Positions 54,226 through 63,618 are shown, numbered from the stretch's first letter. The stretch is DNA of 64,000 nucleotides from Silvibacterium acidisoli (GCA_022870745.1 CP085323.1:3596001-3660000), one strand, 5' to 3'. Made by a program: numbers and translations. Notes: generated by a model from the letters alone, not told the origin.

Positions 54226-55314
54226 TTATTTCACTGGAGTGAAGATTGCGATTCTGGGCGCAACCAACAAGCTGGCGTAGGCGACAAACACCTTGTGTGT
54301 GACGGGATCGACAGTGAGCGTATGTGCCCCATAATGAGTGTGAATGCGATCCAGGACTTGATATGTATCGGGCCCGTCTTGCTGAATTACCGTCAGCTCT
54401 CCGGATATGCCTGCGGAGTAAATGCGACGTAAAGCCGGATCGAACGCCACCACATCGGGTCCGCCACCGATATTGAGAGAGGCGACAACGCGATGAGCAT
54501 CCAGATCGAAGACCACCAGTGTTGCATTCTTCGCGCACACTGAGAACAGACGGTGCAGCTTTGTATCGATCGCCATTCCTGTCGGTCCCAGGCATGGATT
54601 CAGAGACCACTGCCCGGCAATCGCTCTCTTAGTCACATCGATCGCCACGATCGACCCATTATCGGTAAGGTTCTGATAGAGCCAACCAGTTTTGGGATCA
54701 AGAGAGGCAGACTCCGGCTTGCCAGGAAGAGGAATGGTCCCAACGGGTACGCGCTTTAAAGGGTCGATCAACGTTGCCAGCTTGGGATCGCCGCTTGCTA
54801 CGTATAAAAGTCTTGATGATGGAAGATACTGGATTGCATCGGCATCGTCCGCTACAGGAATAGTTGCCTGCAATGCCAACGATTGCGCATCGAAAACGTC
54901 TACCTTGTTTTCTTCACTACGCGTAACGAAGGCGACGTTCGTGCCTGGCAGAAGTACGACTCCGTGTGCGGAGCCACTACCATGCTGTACCGATACAGAA
55001 CTGCTGAGAAGGTCATGCGGGTTCAAATCGATTTTAAAAACGGAACCGGTCGACTCGCTTGTGGCAAAAAGCGTGTTACCGGCCAACGTCAAATAATCGA
55101 GAACGTTCAGTGTGCGTTCCTTGGGCAGTTCGATAAAGCCTTCGAAGCTCATGTATTTGGAGTGACTCGGCTTACCGATATAGGCCAGATAAACCACAAT
55201 GCTGCCCGCCGCCACGATTCCTGTGATCACCGTGAACAGGAACGCTCTCAGCACGATCGTTCTGCTCGTCTTTGTAGTGCGGGGCGGTTCGTCATTAAAA
55301 GGTGCAAAAGGCAT
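54226..55314 (-). CDS. Membrane-anchored YncE-like beta-propeller protein
   Basis: 362 residues from ATG 55314 (GGAGCGCC upstream); 30 open codons further upstream look non-coding. One N-terminal membrane helix (FLFTVITGIVAAGSIVVYL) is followed by seven-blade-type repeats of the YVTN/YncE kind (HGVVLLPGTNVAFVTRSEEN, YLPSSRLLYVASGDPKL, DTKLHRLFSVCAKNATLVVF, FDPALRRIYSAGISGEL). Such propellers act as binding scaffolds in the periplasm. It converges on the TonB receptor, with which it may work (inference). Confidence 0.82.
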   Translation of the reverse strand: MPFAPFNDEPPRTTKTSRTIVLRAFLFTVITGIVAAGSIVVYLAYIGKPSHSKYMSFEGFIELPKERTLNVLDYLTLAGNTLFATSESTGSVFKIDLNPHDLLSSSVSVQHGSGSAHGVVLLPGTNVAFVTRSEENKVDVFDAQSLALQATIPVADDADAIQYLPSSRLLYVASGDPKLATLIDPLKRVPVGTIPLPGKPESASLDPKTGWLYQNLTDNGSIVAIDVTKRAIAGQWSLNPCLGPTGMAIDTKLHRLFSVCAKNATLVVFDLDAHRVVASLNIGGGPDVVAFDPALRRIYSAGISGELTVIQQDGPDTYQVLDRIHTHYGAHTLTVDPVTHKVFVAYASLLVAPRIAIFTPVK

Positions 55315-55420
55315 GATGGCGCTCCATAGGGAATGATTCGGTTGAAGTTTCCGCGGAGGCATTCGATTTGCTCTTAAAGAGTGGCCTCTTTGCCTGATCC
55401 ACACGGGGCTCTGCGTTTAC

Positions 55421-55612
55421 TTACGATGGAATAACACTGACGATCTCTTCGGCTCTCGTTTGCAGATTGAGGAAAGCCGAAAGCATACGATCGCGATTCT
55501 GACGCTGGATCTTTCTTTTGATTGGGGGAAATTGTGTTAGTCGGCGTCTGCGATCAGCCTCTTTTAAGTCTGTATGGACAGCATGGACCTGCGACAGAGT
55601 TGACCACATCAT
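55421..55612 (-). CDS. Possible small basic protein (63 aa)
   Basis: MMWSTLSQVHAVHTDLKEAD followed by a basic helical stretch (RRRRLTQFPPIKRKIQRQNR) and a short acidic end. It is upstream of the propeller gene on the same strand. The ribosome site is weak and no family is recognised, so this may be a chance frame. Confidence 0.3.
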   Translation of the reverse strand: MMWSTLSQVHAVHTDLKEADRRRRLTQFPPIKRKIQRQNRDRMLSAFLNLQTRAEEIVSVIPS

Positions 55613-55853
55613 CGGCTCTTGTGGCTTCGCGTTCCTGAAAGCCTGGCCGCATGTAAGCCGGATCTGCAAAGACTCAGGCAAGAAGCAAGTTGCCTTGTTC
55701 GCTTGGCCAGACCGGTCTTACTTCAGCCGATGAGAATAATAAGACGGATCGCAGCATATGCAGTCCAACACACTATCCAGCGCACATTCCATACGATGGC
55801 TCGATTATCGAGAATCTCCATGCCCTTATTGTTGCGGGTTTGCGACCTCTCTG

Positions 55854-55894
55854 CTGTCAGGAAAATCTTAGTCACCGTCAAGATTTGTATGGAT
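55854..55894 (+). promoter_or_regulatory. Composite motif CTGTCAGGA-N18-AGATTTGTATGGAT, copy 1
   Basis: The same two blocks with the same 18-base spacing recur at 59605-59645. This copy lies in the gene-poor stretch 55613-56148; about 90-120 bases downstream (55985-56012, opposite strand) are two TTTTGTAT repeats 21 bases apart. It is probably a shared promoter or response-regulator site. Confidence 0.45.
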
Positions 55895-56148
55895 GCCAGC
55901 TCATCATTCATTCATAGCTTCGGAGGCAGACGAGCAAGATCTTTCAGGTAAAGTCTCGATCTAGAGCGGCCGTGAAGCCAATACAAAAGTTCACAGCGTC
56001 TATACAAAAACTGACCGATTGCCATGGAGCGATATTGTTTAATTCATCAAAGCAGATGCTGAACACGTGCCCCTAAAGCCCATTCGGGGAGGGGTAGCAA
56101 GACGGGCCTTCCCAGAAGTTTACGCACAGCACGAGCTGGAAACCTTCT

Positions 56149-57003
56149 ATGAATAATCATCCAAGGGCAGAGGCGGAACGTAGAAGACTCAATCCTTTGT
56201 ATGCGAACTTTAGCGACGAAGCTTTGCTGGAAATCAGTTCCGACGAGCTCATCGATTCCGAGACGGAGTCTGAGCGCGAAAAGCGAGGTTTGCTGCGCAA
56301 AGATGATTCCACCCAAGCGCATGCTTCCAGAGAAGAGATTGCTGTATGGGAAGGGGAAACCGTGCAAGATGTTGTGCAGGCTTCCGATGTGCTTCGACGG
56401 ACGGAGATTGGAGCGAGCGTCGAGAGTCTTCATCTCCAGCCAACCTCCCGACAATGTCAGGTGAGTGCGCCTTCAGTGAAAGCTGCCGTCGGCATCGGGA
56501 GTGACGATGATGCTGTGAAAAGATTCGATAATCGCCTGACAGATTCTGAAGATTCAGCGGATAGACACGCAGCAACTCGAAAGAGATGGCGCTGCAGCAT
56601 CGTGACGATCTCCGTGGTACTTCTCGTGACGGTATTCATCATCGCAGCCTGGTGGTCGCATCCATGGACCGTCCTGAGAATATGGGGCTTGGGTCTGGCA
56701 GTAGTTTTTCAAGGACTGGGCATTGTCGCGCGTTGGCAGCTTGGCTCGTCATTTGCGGGGAGGGCCGAAGCCCATACCCTCGTAACCAACGGGCTTTACG
56801 CTCGTATTCAAAACCCGATTTATCTGTTCAGCTCGATCGCCCTGGCAGGCGTGCTTTTGTACTTGAATTGTCCAGTCGCGGCAATCGCATTGCTGGCAGT
56901 ATTGATCCCGGTGCAGATCGTGCGAAGTCGAAAGGAGCGTGAGGTCCTTGCCGCACGCTTTGGTCGAGCCTATGAAGAATACCGAAAGCGTACGTGGATC
57001 TGA
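56149..57003 (+). CDS. ICMT/PEMT-like membrane methyltransferase with long acidic N-terminus
   Basis: 284 residues. The first ~140 are hydrophilic and acidic (LNPLYANFSDEALLEISSDE, LIDSETESEREKRGLL), of unknown function. From ~147 there are membrane helices (IVTISVVLLVTVFIIAAWW, AVVFQGLGIVARWQLG), and the C-terminus matches isoprenylcysteine/phospholipid methyltransferases: LVTNGLYARIQNPIYLFSSI, then RSRKEREVLAARFGRAYEEY. SAM-dependent methylation of a small membrane-associated substrate is expected. The N-terminal extension is unusual for the family. Confidence 0.75.
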   Translation: MNNHPRAEAERRRLNPLYANFSDEALLEISSDELIDSETESEREKRGLLRKDDSTQAHASREEIAVWEGETVQDVVQASDVLRRTEIGASVESLHLQPTSRQCQVSAPSVKAAVGIGSDDDAVKRFDNRLTDSEDSADRHAATRKRWRCSIVTISVVLLVTVFIIAAWWSHPWTVLRIWGLGLAVVFQGLGIVARWQLGSSFAGRAEAHTLVTNGLYARIQNPIYLFSSIALAGVLLYLNCPVAAIALLAVLIPVQIVRSRKEREVLAARFGRAYEEYRKRTWI

Positions 57004-57207
57004 GGAGCATTGCGGTACGCAAGAGTCCAACACCTATCTCTATCTTCTCGTTAAGTCCCGTTGTTATAACCGACGGACCGCTAGAAGCACGAGCCCTGAT
57101 GCTCACGAAGTTGCCGTCGTTCCCGCCGATGGCGAGCACGTCGGTGCACGATGACTTTAGCTGGGCGCCGGAGCTAACATAAGAGAAGCGTCTCGAGACG
57201 CGGAGAA

Positions 57208-57969
57208 ATGATTTTGCAAAGCTCAGATAGAACGATTGACCGTACGAACCCTTGTCTGCTCATCGTGGACGATGATAAAGACCTGTGCGATCTCGTGGCT
57301 CGTTATCTGGAGCCGGAGGGATTTTTACTGTCGGCGGTGCACACAGGCGCAGAAGGTCTGGAAAGCGCGGTTGGGGGGGGCTTCCAGCTTATTGTGCTCG
57401 ATGTGATGTTGCCAGACAAGAAAGGGTTCGACGTATTGCGGGAGATTCGAAACCGTATTCGTACGCCTGTTCTCATGCTTACCGCAAAGGGTGACGAGTT
57501 CGACCGGGTTCTCGGCCTTGAGCTTGGAGCTGACGACTATCTGCCAAAGCCATTCAGCCCGAGAGAGTTGGTGGCCAGGATCTCGGCTTTACTTCGCCGC
57601 TCCGGCTGGCAGGCGGAGGCCACCGGCGTAGCACGCCCCCCGGTGATTCGCTCAGCGGATATTGAGTTGGATCTGGCAGCGCGAACAGTATTGAAGTCTG
57701 GGCAGTCATTGAAGTTGACATCTGCGGAATTCGATCTGCTTCACGCATTCTTAAATGCCCGCGGCCAGGTTCTCACTCGCGAAGCTCTTGTCCAGGAGGT
57801 GCTCGACAGAAAGTTCTCGCCCTTCGATCGCAGCATCGACCTTCACGTCAGCAATCTTCGCCGCAAGCTGGGCTTACAGGGCGATGGAAGCGAGCGAATT
57901 TGTAGCATCCGCGGGATAGGTTACCTGTACGCGTGGCCGGCGTCTGCGTCTTCTATGTCAAGACCCTGA
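57208..57969 (+). CDS. OmpR-family response regulator (CpxR-like)
   Basis: 253 residues: receiver ~16-130 with Asp65 (LIVLDVMLPDKKG) and LMLTAKGDEFDR, YLPKPFSPRELVAR, then a winged helix (IELDLAARTVLKSGQSLKLT, FDLLHAFLNARGQVLTRE, LHVSNLRRKLG, SIRGIGYLY). The PFSPRELVARI segment and length resemble CpxR. Its likely partner kinase is at 59723, separated by the minus-strand gene at 58064, an unusual break in a normally contiguous pair. Confidence 0.93.
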   Translation: MILQSSDRTIDRTNPCLLIVDDDKDLCDLVARYLEPEGFLLSAVHTGAEGLESAVGGGFQLIVLDVMLPDKKGFDVLREIRNRIRTPVLMLTAKGDEFDRVLGLELGADDYLPKPFSPRELVARISALLRRSGWQAEATGVARPPVIRSADIELDLAARTVLKSGQSLKLTSAEFDLLHAFLNARGQVLTREALVQEVLDRKFSPFDRSIDLHVSNLRRKLGLQGDGSERICSIRGIGYLYAWPASASSMSRP

Positions 57970-58063
57970 GTAGGCAAGGGCGCCGGCCCACGATCAAACA
58001 TCGTTCGCTTCGTGGGCCCGCGCTTTCAGATGCGCATGACTGAGGTCAGAAGTGTTGGGGTGT

Positions 58064-59278
58064 TTACGGTATATAAGGTGGTGCAGGACCTGGCGGTACG
58101 GATTTCGGAGCATTCTTCGTGACCTTCCTGCCCAGAAATTCTTGCAGAACTGCAGCGCCTGCCCTTCCCGCGATGCCAACAGCCGCACTTGTGAAGACTA
58201 GATTGGCACCACGATCGGCATGCGGGTAGTAGGCGTTTGAGAGAGCGCCCGAGACCATTGTTCCCAGCAGATAAGAGTAGTTCGGCATCGTCTTGCCGCT
58301 ATCGCTGCGCGCGACGAAGGCACTGCTCACGGCATGAATCAGGCGTGATTTGTTTGTTCCCGTTCCCTGGTAAAAGTAGCGCGGATCCTGATGGAACAAA
58401 GAAGCAAAGACGTAGTGGTCGAGAAAATCGCTCGAACGCCCGTCTCCGAATTTTGCGGCCCATCGCTTGGCATAGCCGGCTGCGCCTTGTCCATAACCAG
58501 CATAAGAGTTGTTCGCCTGTTCGATGCCGGCTGTTGCGGTAATTCCGACAAATGAAGTCCAGTCGAGCGTATCGTGTGCGGCCAGTGATAGCTTCTGTCT
58601 TGACGTCATCGGAGCAGCGTTTTTTTCGTAGCTCACATAAAAGTTAGGCACAATGCCAAGGAGTCGCTGCTTTTCCTCCTGTTTGATTTGCTCTGCCGCG
58701 ATCACCTCGGTAGGGCGAACAGTCACCTCTGTGATCGCCGAGCCGACGGATAAGCTTATGTCTGGAATCATATAGAACTGCTGTTCCGAGACAGAAATGT
58801 CCCCGGATGTGTAGGGGGCAAATCCCTTGGCGGTGACGACAACCAGGTACGACCCCGCGACGAGGTTTGTAAACGCAAACTCGCCGTTTGCTCCCGACGT
58901 TACCGTTTCTAATGTCTTTCCATCTTTCCGCGTCAGGCTGACTTGAGCGCCAGCCACAATCGCCTTTGTCGTATCTTGAACCGTCCCCGAAATGCTCGCT
59001 TGTCCAGTAGTGGATGCGCTTTGTGGGTCGTTCTGCGGTTGAGGAGCATCCGGAAGGGGGTCATTGGCGACTGATGCCAAGGCCATCTGTTGCTGAGCCG
59101 TGGCCGCAACAGGAGAACATGACACTAGCACGAGTGCACATATCATCGCGGCATGGGATCGAGAGATTCCTCGTGTCCGCTTACTAAGCACCTGTCTGGA
59201 TACGAAGCGTGGTATTGAGTCGCGACACTTGAAAGGGGGCACTGTGATGGAAGGGAAGTCTGATTTCTGCACGGTCAT
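58064..59278 (-). CDS. Exported protein with carboxypeptidase-regulatory-like domain
   Basis: 404 residues from ATG 59278 (GGAG upstream). About 43 leading residues precede the hydrophobic export segment AAMICALVLVSCSPVAATAQ, so a later start is possible. Residues ~95-185 form a carboxypeptidase-regulatory-like beta domain (SISGTVQDTTKAIVAGAQVS, GEFAFTNLVAGSYLVVVTAKG). The remaining ~200 residues contain DPRYFYQGTGTNKSRLIHAV and AYYPHADRGANLVFTSAAVG, seen in exported acidobacterial proteins of unknown role. It lies between the CpxR-like and CpxA-like genes, on the opposite strand, and could be a target of that system. Confidence 0.82.
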   Translation of the reverse strand: MTVQKSDFPSITVPPFKCRDSIPRFVSRQVLSKRTRGISRSHAAMICALVLVSCSPVAATAQQQMALASVANDPLPDAPQPQNDPQSASTTGQASISGTVQDTTKAIVAGAQVSLTRKDGKTLETVTSGANGEFAFTNLVAGSYLVVVTAKGFAPYTSGDISVSEQQFYMIPDISLSVGSAITEVTVRPTEVIAAEQIKQEEKQRLLGIVPNFYVSYEKNAAPMTSRQKLSLAAHDTLDWTSFVGITATAGIEQANNSYAGYGQGAAGYAKRWAAKFGDGRSSDFLDHYVFASLFHQDPRYFYQGTGTNKSRLIHAVSSAFVARSDSGKTMPNYSYLLGTMVSGALSNAYYPHADRGANLVFTSAAVGIAGRAGAAVLQEFLGRKVTKNAPKSVPPGPAPPYIP

Positions 59279-59722
59279 CTATCTCCACAAGGTCTTCAAA
59301 GAATGGGGCATCGCTAAGTGAATTGGCGGTCTTGCGCTAAGTCTTGCGGATAGGGAAATGCCCTCCGCGCGAGGTCTGACGCACACCGGAGGAAACGAGG
59401 TGAAGCGCCCTACAGTCCTCACAAGGGTTCGTGAATGGGTCTCAGAAGCCCCTCCGATCCTGGCTCACACTCAGGCGAAGGTCTGTAGTCTCATGTTCTT
59501 CACACTATGAAAAATGCGACTTGCATGCTGTCAGGAACCGTGAGGCATTCGTAAAGTTTTGTATTTCTTCGACGATTGATCTCGCATGCATGTCAACCCA
59601 ACATCTGTCAGGATTTGTGTCGCTTCTGTGTAGATTTGTATGGATTGTTTGCCGGTCGCAGCAGCGCATTCCGGCTTGGTGTATATACCGAGTGTGAGAA
59701 GCTCGTGTTCAGGGGAAAAGCT
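59279..59722. other. ~440-bp regulatory gap upstream of the CpxA-like kinase
   Basis: No gene is supported. The 3' part (59550-59660) is AT-rich with TTTGTRT-like heptamers at 10-11 base steps (TTTGTGT, TCTGTGT, TTTGTAT), the arrangement of OmpR/PhoB-family binding sites; the composite motif copy 2 is here. Confidence 0.45.
59605..59645 (+). promoter_or_regulatory. Composite motif CTGTCAGGA-N18-AGATTTGTATGGAT, copy 2
   Basis: Second copy of the two-block element also found at 55854-55894, here 78 bases upstream of the GTG start of the CpxA-like kinase. The 18-base middle (unlike copy 1) adds TTTGTGT and TCTGTGT repeats, so autoregulation by the CpxR-like protein is plausible. Confidence 0.5.
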
Positions 59723-61159
59723 GTGAAGTCCAATCTCAACGCCAGGCTGAATAGACTTAAAGCGAAGGTGCCTGTGCACCGCTTCTTTTTCAAGATTTTC
59801 GTGTGGTTTTGGGCGACGGTTCTCGGAATGTTTCTGCTGTTCTGGCTCAGTTATATGTTCTCAGGTCTGAAAGAGGTGAGTACCCCGAATATGTACGCTA
59901 CGGTCGCCCCAGTTCTAGCGGCGGAGGTCGTTCACTCCTACGAGTCCGCTGGACCGAAGGAGTTTGCCCGATTTACGCGTAGCAATATTGATGACCGAGA
60001 CCGCAAGCTCTATCTGCTGGATGGCAACTATAAAGATGTCCTGGGACGCCCGATTGAGGATGAGGGACTTTACACCGCCAGGGCCGCCAAGCTGAACCGC
60101 CTGATTGTTTATCGCGATCACATCGCAGCTTTCAAGGTAGTGTCCCCTACAGGCCGCCCATATATCCTTCTTCTCTACATTCGATCGGATCTGGGAGAAT
60201 TGGGTTCATTCCTGGTGGGGCAAGGTTTCCCGTATGCCGCAGGGATGGTTCTTTTTGTGAGTCTATTCTCGTTGTTGCTTGCCTACCACATCGCCTCACC
60301 TGTTCATAACATTCAGTCCGCGGCCAGGAGTGTTGCGACGGGCAATCTGAAAGCGCGAGTTGACCCGGCGGTTTCAAGGCGGCACGATGAGTTGGCTTCA
60401 CTCGCCGTCGACTTCGATTCCATGGTAGATCGCCTCGAAGCGTTGATCCGGTCCCAGAAGGAACTTCTTAGTTCGGTTTCGCATGAGGTGCGTTCTCCGT
60501 TAGCCCGCATCAACCTTTCTCTGGCAATTCTGAGAAGGGAATACGCAGGAAGATCAGAGGATGTATTAGATCGCCTGGAAAGCGATGTGGAACGTGTCGA
60601 CTTGTTGATGACTCAACTTCTGACACTCTCACGGCTTGAAGCAGGTCTGTCATCTGCGGAGAGAGAGAATGTGCACATCCGCGAGGTTCTGGAAGAGGTG
60701 ACGGCCGATTGCAACTTTGAAGCACAGGCGTTCGACAAGGCCGTGACTTTGTCAGCCATGGATGAGATATACATTAGCAACGCGGACGCTTATGCCCTCA
60801 GAAGTGCCTTCGAAAACATTACTAGGAATGCTGTTCGATTCACGGCTCCCGGCACTAGGGTAGAGGTTGCACTAAAGGTTGAAGAACGAGCAGAAAAATT
60901 ATTTGCGATGGTTTCGATCCGCGATCATGGCCCGGGAATTCCAAACGAATCACTCGAAACTATCTTTCATCCCTTCGTGCAGTTAGCGAGCAACGATCCA
61001 TCTGGTGAGAGCCACAATGGTTTAGGGCTCGCGATCGCATCAGAAGCCATCCGCATGCATCAGGGGCAAATCAGGGCGTTGAATCTACCGAGCGGCGGTC
61101 TGGAGGTATCTGTGAGCCTTCCTGTAGTCGACCGTTTCTCGCCTCACATTCATGTGTAG
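59723..61159 (+). CDS. Sensor histidine kinase (CpxA-like)
   Basis: 478 residues from GTG 59723, preceded by AGGGGAAAAG; the open frame back to 59576 overlaps the regulatory repeats and is unlikely to be translated. TM1 ~22-45, a periplasmic domain ~46-170, TM2 ~172-190, HAMP (SPVHNIQSAARSVATGNLKARV), phospho-acceptor His254 (LLSSVSHEVRSPLARINLSL), then the ATPase domain (NITRNAVRF, DHGPGIP, HNGLGLAIASEA). The layout matches CpxA. It is encoded after the convergent gene at 58064 and probably pairs with the regulator at 57208. Confidence 0.92.
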   Translation: MKSNLNARLNRLKAKVPVHRFFFKIFVWFWATVLGMFLLFWLSYMFSGLKEVSTPNMYATVAPVLAAEVVHSYESAGPKEFARFTRSNIDDRDRKLYLLDGNYKDVLGRPIEDEGLYTARAAKLNRLIVYRDHIAAFKVVSPTGRPYILLLYIRSDLGELGSFLVGQGFPYAAGMVLFVSLFSLLLAYHIASPVHNIQSAARSVATGNLKARVDPAVSRRHDELASLAVDFDSMVDRLEALIRSQKELLSSVSHEVRSPLARINLSLAILRREYAGRSEDVLDRLESDVERVDLLMTQLLTLSRLEAGLSSAERENVHIREVLEEVTADCNFEAQAFDKAVTLSAMDEIYISNADAYALRSAFENITRNAVRFTAPGTRVEVALKVEERAEKLFAMVSIRDHGPGIPNESLETIFHPFVQLASNDPSGESHNGLGLAIASEAIRMHQGQIRALNLPSGGLEVSVSLPVVDRFSPHIHV

Positions 61160-61823
61160 GCTCAAAATCCAGTCCTCCAGTCGACAGTAAAATAATAGGA
61201 GCCGCTTTCTCATTCGATTCTGCATAACCCCTTCGTTTCGCCTGCTAGCTCTACAAGAGAATCGCTTTGCATACCCGGGACAATGCTGTGCGAGTGCCGT
61301 CCGCGGGTTTTGGCATCTCGGCCGATGACCTCGGAGGTTTTAGGCGCATCCCTCTCTTACAAATCCTTACAGTTAGCTAATTGATCCATACCGCACTCCC
61401 GTCTTCAAAAAACGAAAATGGGACAGCGGAGAAGAGATGATGAGATGGCTGTCGGGAATGCTCATGGAAGTGCTCTTCCACTTGCTCCGACTGATTGGCG
61501 CCCGTACAAGGCTCCACGGAAAGAGCGTTAGAAGAGACGACTCGTGAGTGATGGGGTTTAAAAAGTAAAACTTAGAGGGCCGCAGTAGACGAGGATCTAT
61601 CAGGAAGTTGTGTCTCGCCACTCATGCCGCAATGAAGCTGTGTTGCGAATGGGGCACCTGGCTCATGATCGAGTGCTCTGCGTCGATCAGAAGTTGCGGC
61701 TGCCACTTCTGAATGTAATGACTGGTGTGGAGTGCGGTGATGAATCTCGTTTCGGCAGATAGGCTTGCTATGTCCTGTTGCATCTCGTGCCATACAGGTT
61801 CCGGCGAAATGGCTGCTCCGGCG
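61160..61823. other. ~660-bp gap, no large gene
   Basis: Apart from the possible 36-residue frame at 61437 I see no supported coding sequence, hairpin terminator or repeat in this stretch. Confidence 0.35.
61437..61547 (+). CDS. Possible 36-residue amphipathic peptide
   Basis: ATG 61437 directly follows GGAGAAGAG. The product has a hydrophobic/amphipathic helix (LSGMLMEVLFHLLRLIG) and a basic tail (RTRLHGKSVRRDDS). The size is compatible with a membrane-associated small protein, but the evidence is only the ribosome site and composition. Confidence 0.28.
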   Translation: MMRWLSGMLMEVLFHLLRLIGARTRLHGKSVRRDDS

Positions 61824-62330
61824 CTATTTCTTCGTTTCTGGATCAGGCACTGGAGTGCTGTGCCAGAACGCAATCTTCCAGGCACCCGAGCGCTCTTCCA
61901 GAAAAACCGATTCCAGCCATCTGCGATTCCTGGTGCCAGCTGATGGTGAGGTCATGCTTCCATCGTTGATGTAGGCGATCCAGGCCGCTTTCCCTGTGAT
62001 ATGGACATCGGGATCTGTGACACTCCAATGGAAGGTCGTTCCCGAGCGCCGCGCTTGTTCGAGCTGACCTAGAAGGCTGGCGGCGTCAAAGCGCTTTCCT
62101 CCGTCAAAGATGTAAAACCCAGGCTCCAGGTGAGACTGGAATGCGCGCGCATCTCCGCCTTCAGCGGCTTTGAGGGTGTCTGACACTGTGTCTACAACAG
62201 CCGCTCGGGCGTGATCCTGCGCGGATGACGTCTGCGCTGATGACGGGACTAGGCTGCCTCCCGCAAGTGCAAGAGCCGAAAGCATGATGGCAGTATGGAG
62301 GCGAGACTGAGTCAGTCGATAGTTAGGCAT
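61824..62330 (-). CDS. Exported NTF2/SnoaL-like (DUF4440-type) protein
   Basis: 168 residues from ATG 62330, which gives a good signal peptide (LHTAIMLSALALAGGSLVPS...SAQ); an ATG 14 codons upstream is weaker. The mature part has the NTF2-like cone-fold pattern: VVDTVSDTLKAAEGGDARAF, then FYIFDGGKRFDAASLL, WSVTDPDVHITGKAAWIAYI and RWLESVFLEERSGAWKIAFW, ending HSTPVP. These domains bind small ligands or act as simple enzymes; the role here is unknown. It is 139 bases downstream of the NHL-propeller gene on the same strand. Confidence 0.82.
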   Translation of the reverse strand: MPNYRLTQSRLHTAIMLSALALAGGSLVPSSAQTSSAQDHARAAVVDTVSDTLKAAEGGDARAFQSHLEPGFYIFDGGKRFDAASLLGQLEQARRSGTTFHWSVTDPDVHITGKAAWIAYINDGSMTSPSAGTRNRRWLESVFLEERSGAWKIAFWHSTPVPDPETKK

Positions 62331-62468
62331 GTTGGTTCGATGGGGAAAAGGAAGAATCGAAAACAGCTTCATGCGACAGAAAGGCCACGAAAACTGCCTT
62401 TCGCGACGAACGAAAGCAGAGAAGGAGCAGCGACAACAGGTCTAGCTTTCTGCTCAAGCCGTACAGTA

Positions 62469-63437
62469 TCAGCGCTGCGAGAAGAGAAGGAGGCCCTGGC
62501 TCGCGGTGACTACAATGTCTGTTGGTGAGAGCAGGTCGATCGCGTGGCCCTGACGCTGATCGGGCACATTCACATGCCCTATGATCTTCCCGCTCTTGGG
62601 ATCTAGCTTTACAAGCCAGCCCGGCGACCCTGGGTCCTGGCCCATGGGGCTCATGCTTGCCCACAGCGCTCCGTGCGCGAGTACCAGCGAGTAACATCTC
62701 CCAAGTTGATCGATTGTTCCGAGGAATTTTCCATTCAAGTCGAACTTTTCAATGCGCCCATTCTCTCGATCGGCAACGTAAACGACACCATTTGAGGCGA
62801 TCTGGATCGCGTGCGGAAGATGAAACTCGGCGCTTGCTGTGCCGGCGTGTCCCCATTCCCGTAGTTTTTTGCCGTTGGCCGAATACTCAAGGACACGGGC
62901 ATTGCCGTAGCCGTCAGTGATGTATACGTTGCCGGCCGGGGCAAACGCTACATCCGTGATGCCTCGAAACGGGCTTCCGGTGTCAGGGACGGGTTCGACA
63001 GAGATTGTAAGAAGCTTCTCTCCCACTGGCGAATACTCGATCACCCTGGATGATCCCGCATCCACAGCCCAGACATTGCCCTTTGCATCGAGCCTCAGGC
63101 TATGCGGGAGCGTGAAGTCTCCAGCGCCCCACGAGCGCAGAAGATTGCCTCGCTTGTCAAAGACCAGAATGGGGTCAGCTTTCGTACCCCGCTGAATCAC
63201 ATACAGGTCTCCACTCTTCGCGGCGGCTACTCCAGATATAGATCCGACCTCCCAGCCGGGGAGCGAAGCGTGCAGGACCAGCCGCTGCTCCCTGAGCGAC
63301 AGGACGGGAGAGCGCTCAATTCGTCGAGCGAGTGCGATGTCTGAGGTCTCAGTGGATTGCTGGGAAAACGAAGCGCCTGGCGCCGTAAGGAGAGTGAGGC
63401 TGAAAGCCAGGAGCCAGCGGAAGCGTGGACTTTTCAC
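62469..63437 (-). CDS. Exported NHL-repeat six-bladed beta-propeller protein
   Basis: 322 residues if started at GTG 63437, which opens a signal-like segment (WLLAFSLTLLTAPGASFSQ); the frame is open to 63533 with 32 extra residues that do not look like an export signal. NHL-type blades repeat through the rest: SGVAAAKSGDLYVIQRGT, PHSLRLDAKGNVWAVDAGSS, TDVAFAPAGNVYITDGYGNA, PHAIQIASNGVVYVADRENG. The closest named relatives are peptidyl-alpha-hydroxyglycine amidating-lyase-like propellers; catalysis is not demonstrated. Confidence 0.82.
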   Translation of the reverse strand: MKSPRFRWLLAFSLTLLTAPGASFSQQSTETSDIALARRIERSPVLSLREQRLVLHASLPGWEVGSISGVAAAKSGDLYVIQRGTKADPILVFDKRGNLLRSWGAGDFTLPHSLRLDAKGNVWAVDAGSSRVIEYSPVGEKLLTISVEPVPDTGSPFRGITDVAFAPAGNVYITDGYGNARVLEYSANGKKLREWGHAGTASAEFHLPHAIQIASNGVVYVADRENGRIEKFDLNGKFLGTIDQLGRCYSLVLAHGALWASMSPMGQDPGSPGWLVKLDPKSGKIIGHVNVPDQRQGHAIDLLSPTDIVVTASQGLLLFSQR

Positions 63438-63618
63438 TCGATAAGAATATCTCGATCTTTGCGATGTTTTATTGGCACGTATTGCGGTGACGTTGTCCGG
63501 AAGAGGAAGCTCTTGGAGAATGCAGCAAGGCATCAGATGGCAGTGAGAGTAAGCAGGCGCGCAGCGGTATTGGATTGCGGCGCCGAAGCTGAACTCATTC
63601 TTCAGAGGTGACCTTCCT

